Source: Candidatus Parvarchaeota archaeon (GTDB taxonomy: Archaea > Nanobdellota > Nanobdellia > Pacearchaeales > GW2011-AR1). Taken from it: DNA of 9,888 nt. Below the pieces are notes generated by a model. That model was not told the DNA's origin and searched no databases. It was given only the letters and a program-made list of their open reading frames with translations. The stretch is taken from contig PSPM01000003.1 in the NCBI GenBank assembly GCA_004195435.1, positions 1 to 9,888 of the forward strand, in the 5' to 3' direction. Shown here in pieces: positions 1 to 6,017 of the stretch. The translations under genes and the position numbers were made by a program. Every line of letters begins with the position of its first letter. Position 1 is the stretch's first letter.

Positions 1-3000
1 CTTTGAATTGGCAATGGGCTCGGAACGCTCTTCAGACAAATATGTAAATCTCCTTGGGAATTGATTCCCGGTGGAAGAGGTGTAAAATTAGGTATTGTAT
101 AATCAGCAGTTAAGTCCGATGATAAACAAGCATCAGCATCCATATTTGCTGCAAAATTATCTAGAGGAAATAGAGTACCATCTTGTTGTCCAACTAAATG
201 TGAAGCCGTGATTGTTGCGCCATTAATTGGCATATTTCCAAAATTTATAAGAGTTGTAGCCTGATCATTATTTGGAAAAGTTCCAGGTAAAACCTGTCCG
301 AAATTCACTCCGGTATCAATAATCAATTCTGTATATTCTAAAACAGTAAATGGTGAAAGAAGAGTATTTGATTGTCCTCCGACATCAGTTGCCGTCGCAC
401 TAACTTGCCAAGCTCCAGGAGGATCAAAAAATCTCATCCTCACAGTACAAGATGTTATTCCAGTAATTGAATTAACAGTTCCACAAACTGCAATTCTTGT
501 TGTAGTTATACTGTCAGTGACTTCAGCTGTGACACTTACTTGATTCAAGTTACCTTGATATAAAACTGTAACCTCGAAGGGAACGGAATTGAGCCCTGAG
601 GGATCATCCAAAAGTTGATCTGGAATTTCAGAAATCGAATCAACGTTCGGCCCTCCGGCAGGAACATGTGAAATCTCTAAAAAAGGAGAAGTTGGATTTT
701 TTGTAAAATAATCTGAATATGTATTACTCCCTGTTGAGTCAATAGCTCTAGCTCGTAAATTAACATTTTCCTGATCTGGAATTGATGGTGTATCCCATGT
801 AAACGGAAATCCTTCTGGATGACTCCCAATGGGAGTCCATTGTTTTCCATTAATTGAAACAAAAACATTTGTGTAATCGATTTGATCAAAATTTCCTACA
901 TCGAAGTAATCAAAATTTATTCCCCTAATTCTCAAATTAGTATTACTTGGTGTTTCCCAAGCTGTTAGAATTCCTGGATTAGAAGTTACAATAGAAAACC
1001 CCCCAACACCTGTAACAGACATTGTACCTATTGAAACAAAACTTGAACCATCCCACATTTCAACTTCCAAATCTGGCAAATTATTTGCATATGAGGTTGA
1101 CCCTAAATCACTATAACTAGAAACATCAACATCAATTTGAATTTCACTAATACTTGTTGTTGAAGATGAAAAAATATCATTATAAGTTGTAAAAGGTTTT
1201 GTTGATTCTACGTCTATAAAACCTGGTCCTTCAATGTTTATTCCATCTATATATACATGATCTCCATTTCCACTAAATTCTGATTCAAAACTAAGAACTA
1301 CAGAATTATCAAACACGCAATTTACAGGAGTTATTGTAACTGATTGGCTAGTAAAATCTAACCATTGATTTTCTGTTCCTAAACTATTTGCTTCATAAGA
1401 CCAAATAGTAGTTCCATCACACTTAAAATCCAATCTTTCTGTTCCCTCAATACTTGTATAAAAAGCATTCCAAGAAACATCCACAGAAGGATATCCTGTA
1501 AAATCAAATGATTGTTCTGTTATTGAAGTCGCACTATTATCTTGTAAATGCCAAGATTGCGTACCACCCAAAATATTTGAATCATCAACAGAACTTCTTA
1601 CTCCTGAAAGATCTGAATCAGCTCCTGGATCAGACCATCCTTGTGCTCCGGATTCAAATCCTGCAAAATGTATTGGAATTGTAGAACTTGAACTTCCGAT
1701 TATTTGTTGAGTGCTTGATTCTTGATCTGTTGAAATAATGGATGAAAGTAAATTAGCTTCTATAAAATAAGTTACAGGATCTCCATCAGGATCTATAGAG
1801 CCTATACCTTCTATATCTACAGATGCATCAACTGTGATATCGCAACTTCCTCCACCACATACTAAGTCTGATGGTGGTGAAGGAGGCAAATCTGCAGGCT
1901 TTAGTGCAAGAGTTGCCACAACCCATTCCCCTCGGTCATTATCATTAATATTCTGCCAAGAAGTGGGAATTTCGGTCCCTGGGGAAAAAATTATCCTCGT
2001 AGATACGCCCTGCTGCATAAAATTATTATTCCCATTATTTTGGCCTGCAAAATTTCCTTGCAAAGTATAATCTGTCGGAGCAACCCATTCAGAGATATCA
2101 TCGTGAGTGACATGGGCGAAAAGAAAAACTAATGCGCCAGGAGTATTTGTAATTATAGAAGGATTTGTTGGAGCGGGATTGTTAACTCCGGAATCATGAT
2201 GGTTATCTGGATTAAAAATAACATCAAAGGGATCATTAGAATTTACATTTCTAAAGGTATGTATCTGACAACTTGTAGCATCTGCGTTATTATTCCCATT
2301 GTTATGTGCAAACTCTGGGCCAACTTCTGAATTTCCATGAACTTTCCAAAAAATAGATGTATGCCTATCTCTTCCTGGCCCGCCGATTTCTTCTGAATAG
2401 AGTAAAGTCCAACCACCAGCTGCCTCCTCTGTCCAACTAACGCCGCTATCAAGACCATTATTAGGATCATAAACACAAGTAGCTATCATTAAATCATTAA
2501 GTTGGCTCCCTGGAGGTATTTGTGGAAAAACACTTGTTTCAGCCCCTCCACTAGCAATGCTATTACCGACAAGAAAAATTGAAGGATCCACAATATAATC
2601 AAACTCTACTGCTCCACCTTTAATCTTCAAATCAAATGTGTCTTGCGTTCCAATTAAATCGGTCAAAAAAACGGTATTTCGTCCTACTTCTAAAGAAGTA
2701 AACTCTGCAATAAGTTCCGTCCCTCCAACTTCATATACTTCTATGCTTGGAGCTCCGGAAATAATTCGAGGATATAGTGTAATATCTTTTGATTTATCCA
2801 ACGGAACTTCAAAGGTGACTCTAACATGATGGGTGTCTTGAATTGTTTCACTCCAAACATCATCAAGAATTCTGACTTCTGAAAAGATATTACTTATTAA
2901 ATTTCTATTTTCATCTAAATGTTTTGCATTTGTAATAACTATGATCTCAAAAGTTTGCGTACTTAGGTGGGGGGCGATCCAGGCAAGTGTGTCAAAAATT

Positions 3001-4025
3001 CCATTTCCATTAAGATCGTAAAGTGTGAATGGAACAGATATGCCCCTTTCAACCCAATAAAGATCTAAAGAAGAAGGTGAGAGAATATTCCAGTCCTCAG
3101 GTATGTCTGTAAAAACAGGCACATTAGTCATTCCATCTGGCCCTGTAACTGTAACGCTCTGGCCATCGGAAATTGGTTCTGGAAGAGTTAAAGTTACTCC
3201 TGGAGGGATTGGTTCTGGCCCGTCTTCTTCATCTCCAATTTCATCTCCTGATTCTTCATCTTCTTCATCTTCTTCATCTTCAGTACCTTCATCCCCTGGT
3301 TCTTCTTCCTCTTCTAAAATTTCATAAAATATTGTATGCAAGGAAACTCTGGCATTTTCAAAAAGTTCCACCCTTAATTCGTAACTCTCTTCCTCAAGAT
3401 CAAAGCCGGTTAAATCGCAAGTTTCTAAGCAAACCTCATCAAAACTTCCGGAAGAAGAGATCTCTGCCAATAGGTAAACCTCTTCCTCTTCATCTGGAAC
3501 TGCCAAAAAGATAGAGGCAGATCCAGTTCCACTTAAACTTCCACTCAAACTTGCAGATTGCAAAACACCCAAATTTTCCAATTCCCAGAGATAAATCCCG
3601 TTGGAATCAAAATCTTGTAAAATTTCCTGGGAGTGTATTTCTGGAGCAAAAAAAACTTCTTTTTCCAAACTTAAGAAAAAACCCAAAATGAAAATTAATG
3701 ATAAGCTAATAATAATAAAAGGCATGGCTTTTTTGATAGTTGTTTTCGCTCTAACTTTTTTCAAATCTCTATCAATTTTTGAAACATGAAAATTGCAAAG
3801 CTCAATATAATTATCATAATAAGAATGCCATTCCTTGAGAGTTCTCTTCCCTAGAAACTCTGAAGATCTTCTTTCGTATTCTTCTTTATCAATTTTCTTG
3901 GAACTATATTCCTCGAGAAAAATTCCTATTTTTCTATTCAGCTGATTCCTACTTTTTTCTGTAAAACTAATTCTTTCTAGAAGTTCTTTTCTTCTTTTCC
4001 TTAGATCTTCTAATTTTTCACTCAT
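1..4025 (-). CDS. Giant modular membrane-anchored surface protein (C-terminus beyond window)
   Basis: Reading the minus strand from ATG 4025 gives 1341 codons with no stop down to base 3, so the gene is truncated by the window edge. Residues 1-98 are charged and helical (coiled-coil-like, start MSEKLEDLRK). Residues 101-120 are one strongly hydrophobic helix preceded by Lys/Arg, predicting N-inside and C-outside. Next come a small domain with a CLETC motif (199-203), an acidic Glu/Asp linker (237-269), a beta-rich domain (about 275-480), a module with a phage-structural-protein-like pattern (about 481-708), a jelly-roll/MAM-like module (about 785-935), and Ig-like beta modules (about 940-1341). 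The N-terminal coiled coil and the last module resemble what I recall of DPANN surface proteins; no enzymatic motif is visible. The start is fixed by AGGAGGT five bases upstream. Likely role is adhesion or cell-surface contact, which is inference. The missing C-terminus may be short if the last module follows its usual length. Confidence 0.9.
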   Translation of the reverse strand, partial: MSEKLEDLRKRRKELLERISFTEKSRNQLNRKIGIFLEEYSSKKIDKEEYERRSSEFLGKRTLKEWHSYYDNYIELCNFHVSKIDRDLKKVRAKTTIKKAMPFIIISLSLIFILGFFLSLEKEVFFAPEIHSQEILQDFDSNGIYLWELENLGVLQSASLSGSLSGTGSASIFLAVPDEEEEVYLLAEISSSGSFDEVCLETCDLTGFDLEEESYELRVELFENARVSLHTIFYEILEEEEEPGDEGTEDEEDEEDEESGDEIGDEEDGPEPIPPGVTLTLPEPISDGQSVTVTGPDGMTNVPVFTDIPEDWNILSPSSLDLYWVERGISVPFTLYDLNGNGIFDTLAWIAPHLSTQTFEIIVITNAKHLDENRNLISNIFSEVRILDDVWSETIQDTHHVRVTFEVPLDKSKDITLYPRIISGAPSIEVYEVGGTELIAEFTSLEVGRNTVFLTDLIGTQDTFDLKIKGGAVEFDYIVDPSIFLVGNSIASGGAETSVFPQIPPGSQLNDLMIATCVYDPNNGLDSGVSWTEEAAGGWTLLYSEEIGGPGRDRHTSIFWKVHGNSEVGPEFAHNNGNNNADATSCQIHTFRNVNSNDPFDVIFNPDNHHDSGVNNPAPTNPSIITNTPGALVFLFAHVTHDDISEWVAPTDYTLQGNFAGQNNGNNNFMQQGVSTRIIFSPGTEIPTSWQNINDNDRGEWVVATLALKPADLPPSPPSDLVCGGGSCDITVDASVDIEGIGSIDPDGDPVTYFIEANLLSSIISTDQESSTQQIIGSSSSTIPIHFAGFESGAQGWSDPGADSDLSGVRSSVDDSNILGGTQSWHLQDNSATSITEQSFDFTGYPSVDVSWNAFYTSIEGTERLDFKCDGTTIWSYEANSLGTENQWLDFTSQSVTITPVNCVFDNSVVLSFESEFSGNGDHVYIDGINIEGPGFIDVESTKPFTTYNDIFSSSTTSISEIQIDVDVSSYSDLGSTSYANNLPDLEVEMWDGSSFVSIGTMSVTGVGGFSIVTSNPGILTAWETPSNTNLRIRGINFDYFDVGNFDQIDYTNVFVSINGKQWTPIGSHPEGFPFTWDTPSIPDQENVNLRARAIDSTGSNTYSDYFTKNPTSPFLEISHVPAGGPNVDSISEIPDQLLDDPSGLNSVPFEVTVLYQGNLNQVSVTAEVTDSITTTRIAVCGTVNSITGITSCTVRMRFFDPPGAWQVSATATDVGGQSNTLLSPFTVLEYTELIIDTGVNFGQVLPGTFPNNDQATTLINFGNMPINGATITASHLVGQQDGTLFPLDNFAANMDADACLSSDLTADYTIPNFTPLPPGINSQGDLHICLKSVPSPLPIQ
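3217..3318 (-). repeat. Acidic low-complexity linker with 9-bp tandem repeat
   Basis: This stretch encodes residues about 237-269 of the giant protein, almost entirely Glu and Asp. On the plus strand the unit TTCTTCATC occurs three times in perfect tandem at 3252-3278, with degenerate flanking copies. Each unit is nine bases, so expansion or contraction would add or remove three acidic residues without breaking the frame. It separates the membrane-proximal Cys-containing domain from the distal beta modules and probably acts as a flexible, highly charged spacer. Confidence 0.85.
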
Positions 4026-4030
4026 TTTTT

Positions 4031-4037
4031 ACCTCCT
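4031..4037 (-). promoter_or_regulatory. Strong Shine-Dalgarno of the giant surface-protein gene
   Basis: The minus strand reads AGGAGGT, five bases before ATG 4025-4023, a near-complete match to the archaeal anti-SD. It decides the start codon. I see no comparable SD before any other gene start in the window, most of which have leaderless-type or overlapping starts. Confidence 0.9.
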
Positions 4038-4038
4038 G

Positions 4039-4096
4039 AAAAAGAAAAAGGAAGGGCTCTCGCAAGATTTCTAGGGTGTTGCGGAAGAGCTCTTCC
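4039..4096 (-). terminator. Terminator-like hairpin with U-tract inside the leader (candidate attenuator)
   Basis: On the minus strand GGAAGAGCTCTTCCGCAA (4096-4079) can pair with TTGCGAGAGCCCTTCC (4065-4050). This gives about 15 pairs with one mismatch (4091/4055) and a two-base bulge (4085-4084), around a 13-nt loop (4078-4066). TTTTTCTTTTT (4049-4039) follows immediately, and the Shine-Dalgarno begins two bases later. In the minus direction this has the form of a stem-loop plus U-tract terminator. On the plus strand the hairpin is followed by an A-rich run instead, so the functional orientation appears to be minus. It lies within the transcript of the giant gene, which suggests attenuation or translational gating. 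Confidence 0.6.
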
Positions 4097-4201
4097 AGAA
4101 AAAAAATGAAATATTTTAGGGTTAAAACTGATAAAAAACATTGGAGCTACAAGCCTCACTAAACTTAGCACTAATCTCTCTTCCACATTTTACACCCTAG
4201 A
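4070..4201 (-). repeat. Inverted repeat giving a competing (antiterminator-like) pairing
   Basis: TCTAGGGTGT occurs on the plus strand at 4070-4079, and its exact reverse complement ACACCCTAGA lies at 4192-4201: 10 bp perfect, 112 nt apart. A second block extends it: GGAAGAG at 4083-4089 is complementary to CTCTTCC at 4178-4184. In minus-strand RNA the segment at 4201-4178 could therefore pair over 17 bp with 4089-4070, which is the upper 5' arm and loop of the terminator-like hairpin. The two folds are mutually exclusive. The distal arm sits at the predicted 5' end of the transcript. Confidence 0.6.
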
Positions 4202-4215
4202 TACTTATTTTGTAT
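4201..4215. promoter_or_regulatory. Operator-like imperfect palindrome, copy 1 (at predicted start site)
   Basis: ATACTTATTTTGTAT has ATAC/GTAT half-sites. It matches the copy at 4256-4270 in 14 of 15 positions, same orientation, 55 bp apart. It lies between the TATA box and the predicted transcription start of the giant gene, a position where a bound protein would block initiation. Confidence 0.4.
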
Positions 4216-4224
4216 GAAAAAAGG

Positions 4225-4232
4225 CTTATAAA
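4225..4232 (-). promoter_or_regulatory. TATA box (TTTATAAG) of the giant surface-protein gene
   Basis: The minus strand reads TTTATAAG at 4232-4225, preceded by purine-rich GAAAC (4238-4234) as a plausible BRE. Archaeal initiation about 25 nt downstream would fall near 4201-4206. That gives a leader of about 175-180 nt beginning at the TCTAGGGTGT arm of the inverted repeat. Confidence 0.6.
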
Positions 4233-4255
4233 AGTTTCTAAAATAAGTAATTATA

Positions 4256-4270
4256 ATACTTAATTTGTAT
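4256..4270. promoter_or_regulatory. Operator-like imperfect palindrome, copy 2 (upstream of TATA)
   Basis: ATACTTAATTTGTAT is the second copy of the 15-bp element, on the upstream side of the TATA box at 4225-4232. Two copies 55 bp apart, roughly five helical turns, would suit cooperative binding by a dimeric regulator. No regulator gene is visible in the window. Confidence 0.4.
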
Positions 4271-4284
4271 TAAAAAGATAGCAT

Positions 4285-4316
4285 AAAAAAAGAAATGTTT
4301 GGAAATAGCAAAAAAA
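4285..4316 (-). terminator. U-rich terminator of the PRC-barrel gene
   Basis: Downstream of the PRC-barrel stop codon the minus strand has two runs of seven T (4316-4310 and 4291-4285) without a clear stem. Such runs are the usual archaeal transcription terminator. They separate the PRC-barrel transcript from the promoter of the giant gene. Confidence 0.55.
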
Positions 4317-4334
4317 TAGCCTAACTAATAAAAA

Positions 4335-4646
4335 TTAGAAGCCTTCTAAATCTGGAACTTCTTCAGAATTTGCATTTTGAGACATAGATTCCATTGGATC
4401 TTCCCTTGAGGGCAAAGAGGTTTTATTTATAATAAAAATATCCCCTATTGCTTTAACAAACTGTTGTGGTACTACAACTCCTTTAGCACCACCAAGTAAA
4501 TTTGTAAAACCTCCAGTTAACTTAATTTTCCAACCATCTATTTTATTATCTACCAAATTAACTTCTTCTACTTGTCCAAAATAATCTCCATCAGAAGTAT
4601 AAACTTGCCTTCCTACAATCTCGCTTAATTTTTTTACTCTCAACAT
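4335..4646 (-). CDS. PRC-barrel domain protein
   Basis: This 103-residue protein has one PRC-barrel-like domain over about residues 1-75: the opening LRVKKLSEIVGRQVYTSDGD, then FGQVEEV and KGVVVPQQFVKAIGDI. A short polar acidic tail (about 78-103) follows. There is no signal peptide or membrane helix, so it should be cytoplasmic. The start is taken as ATG 4646 rather than the preceding TTG (4649), because a TATA box (4668-4675) sits about 25 nt upstream and implies a leaderless transcript beginning at that ATG. Archaeal PRC-barrel proteins include small adaptors, some tied to SepF-based cell division, but nothing here proves that role. It is divergent from the 4758 gene and upstream of the giant surface-protein gene, each with its own promoter. 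Confidence 0.85.
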   Translation of the reverse strand: MLRVKKLSEIVGRQVYTSDGDYFGQVEEVNLVDNKIDGWKIKLTGGFTNLLGGAKGVVVPQQFVKAIGDIFIINKTSLPSREDPMESMSQNANSEEVPDLEGF

Positions 4647-4667
4647 CAATCAGAATCAGCTCATTAG

Positions 4668-4675
4668 TATTTATA
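4668..4675 (-). promoter_or_regulatory. TATA box for the PRC-barrel gene
   Basis: The minus strand reads TATAAATA at 4675-4668, centred about 26 nt before ATG 4646. This spacing predicts initiation at or next to the start codon, so a leaderless mRNA. It is the reason for preferring the ATG over the upstream TTG. Confidence 0.6.
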
Positions 4676-4728
4676 TTTTACGTTTATGAAAAATACCTAT
4701 CCGAAAATAACAGCCATTTGGCATAATA

Positions 4729-4735
4729 TTTAAAA
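4729..4735 (+). promoter_or_regulatory. TATA box of the 4758-8183 operon
   Basis: TTTAAAA at 4729-4735 is centred about 26 nt before ATG 4758, with no Shine-Dalgarno in between, so the first gene is probably leaderless. It is the only clear promoter I see for the four-gene operon. Confidence 0.6.
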
Positions 4736-4757
4736 GAATTCTAAAACTACAAATTAA

Positions 4758-5405
4758 ATGAAGAAAAAAGAAATTATTCATATTTTTTTAGCAATCTTAG
4801 TTCTGACAATTGTAATTAGTTTTTCAAAACTTATAGAACAAAACTATAATGATCTTGGAATTTATTTTTTATTTGCTTTGGGAATTATTTCCATAAATAT
4901 ATGTGCAAAAAAATTGATGGCGAGAACTCTTGATTCAGATGTAACTCATGAAATTTGGAGATTCTCCCGTTTTGGCTTTAAGCCAGATCAACATTTTAAA
5001 AAGGGAATTTCAGCAGGAGTAATTTTCCCTTTGGTTTTTACTGCATTTTCTCTTGGAATGCTAAAAGTAATGACTCTCTTAACTTATAATACTAAAATAC
5101 TAAAAAGAAGGGCGGCAAAAAGATTTGGACTTTATAGTTTTACCGAAATGACTGACTGGCACACTTCTTTAATTGGGGGGGCAGGAATTCTTGCAACTCT
5201 TTTAATAGCCTTCCTCGGTTACTGGCTTCCATTGCCTGCCGAATTAGGAGATATAATCTTTAAAACAGCAAGTTATTATGCCTTCTTTAATTTAGTTCCA
5301 TTTTCTAAATTAGATGGTTCTCAAATTTTCTTTGGTTCCAGAGTTCTTTGGTTCACACTTTCAATAATAACTTTAATTTTCACAGGATATTCCTTAAGTT
5401 TTTAA
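4758..5405 (+). CDS. Site-2-protease-like (M50-type) membrane protein lacking HExxH
   Basis: This 215-residue protein has about five to six hydrophobic segments (about 7-24, 34-52, 84-108, 138-158, perhaps 167-182, 196-214). Residues 178-187 read NLVPFSKLDG, the NxxPxxxLDG motif that supplies the third zinc ligand in M50/site-2 proteases. Where HExxH would stand in the second hydrophobic segment, the sequence is NICAKK (47-52). HEIWR at 64-68 follows that segment and is not HExxH. The fold looks retained and the catalytic histidines lost, so it is probably a non-proteolytic paralogue; I recall similar proteins in DPANN genomes. Start ATG 4758 follows the TATA box as a leaderless start. It is the first gene of the operon and ends six bases before the next. 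What it contributes beside Hef genes is unknown. Confidence 0.75.
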   Translation: MKKKEIIHIFLAILVLTIVISFSKLIEQNYNDLGIYFLFALGIISINICAKKLMARTLDSDVTHEIWRFSRFGFKPDQHFKKGISAGVIFPLVFTAFSLGMLKVMTLLTYNTKILKRRAAKRFGLYSFTEMTDWHTSLIGGAGILATLLIAFLGYWLPLPAELGDIIFKTASYYAFFNLVPFSKLDGSQIFFGSRVLWFTLSIITLIFTGYSLSF

Positions 5406-5411
5406 TTCAAA

Positions 5412-6017
5412 ATGATCTTAGATAAGCAAATAAATTTAAAAGAAATTACTCCATCAGATTATTTTGAATTATGTAAAAATTGGGAATTTAAAAGAAAATT
5501 AGGAAGTGGTAATTATAGTCCAGTTGAAATTGATAGACTTTCTAGAAATAAAAGATATTTTTCATTTTTAAACGAGATTTCGTTTAGCACCAAAGATTCT
5601 TTTCAAAATTCACTTCTTGACCTTGAACAGGTAATTTGCGTTCACAAATTTTTCCAAAATCCTATTAAGGAATCTAGAAAAAGACTAGAAGATACTAAAG
5701 ATAAATATGGTGAATTAAGAAGGATTATCAAAGAATTCGAGAAAGAAGATACTTTATTAGTAGAATTTAAACCGGTAGAATTTTCATTTTCGAATAACCA
5801 TCGAGTTAATAGAAAAAATTATTTTAAAAATAAAAAAATGGATAATTTAATTTTCTATAATTCTGATCCTGAAATACATTTAGTTCAAGCGAACATACAC
5901 AAAAAGAATTTCAAAAAATATGATCTTTATCCACTTCCAGAAAAATTCGAAGAAATTTTTTCCATAACCCTTATTTCTCCGAACTATGAAATTCAAAATG
6001 ATCAAGTTAGAACCTAG
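5412..6017 (+). CDS. Uncharacterised 201-residue protein in the Hef operon
   Basis: I do not recognise this protein. It is soluble, Lys/Glu/Phe-rich, without signal peptide or hydrophobic helix. A charged helical stretch at about residues 83-114 (rich in K, E, R, D) may form a coiled coil, and the C-terminal half looks more beta-like. There is no zinc motif, Walker motif or nuclease signature. It starts six bases after the membrane-protein stop, and its 3' end overlaps the helicase start (5998) by 20 bases, which points to co-translation. The overlap makes a helicase partner or loader plausible, purely by context. It does not resemble GINS by eye, but remote similarity cannot be excluded without a profile search. 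Confidence 0.8.
   Translation: MILDKQINLKEITPSDYFELCKNWEFKRKLGSGNYSPVEIDRLSRNKRYFSFLNEISFSTKDSFQNSLLDLEQVICVHKFFQNPIKESRKRLEDTKDKYGELRRIIKEFEKEDTLLVEFKPVEFSFSNNHRVNRKNYFKNKKMDNLIFYNSDPEIHLVQANIHKKNFKKYDLYPLPEKFEEIFSITLISPNYEIQNDQVRT

Noticed and set aside
677..2476. Minus-strand frames at 677-889 and 2243-2476
   Set aside because: They are out of frame with the giant gene, fully inside it, and have no sensible domain content.
3252..3278. Tandem 9-bp repeats as a CRISPR-like array
   Set aside because: There are no spacers, the unit is only 9 bp, and it encodes an acidic linker in frame.
1834..3789. Plus-strand open frames at 1834-2070, 2638-2829, 3103-3327, 3173-3514 and 3601-3789
   Set aside because: All lie opposite the continuous minus-strand giant gene. 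Their translations are Ser/Leu-rich or low-complexity mirrors of its codons, without promoter or SD.
4050..4201. Inverted repeats as ends of a small mobile element
   Set aside because: There is no target-site duplication and no transposase. The position relative to TATA, U-tract and SD fits a leader RNA better.
4647..4649. TTG as start of the PRC-barrel gene
   Set aside because: The adjacent ATG at 4646 fits the TATA-to-start distance of a leaderless mRNA, and the TTG adds only one residue.
4949..4963. HEIWR (residues 64-68) as the M50 zinc-binding motif
   Set aside because: It is HExxR, not HExxH. It lies after the second hydrophobic segment rather than within it, where the site-2 protease motif belongs.
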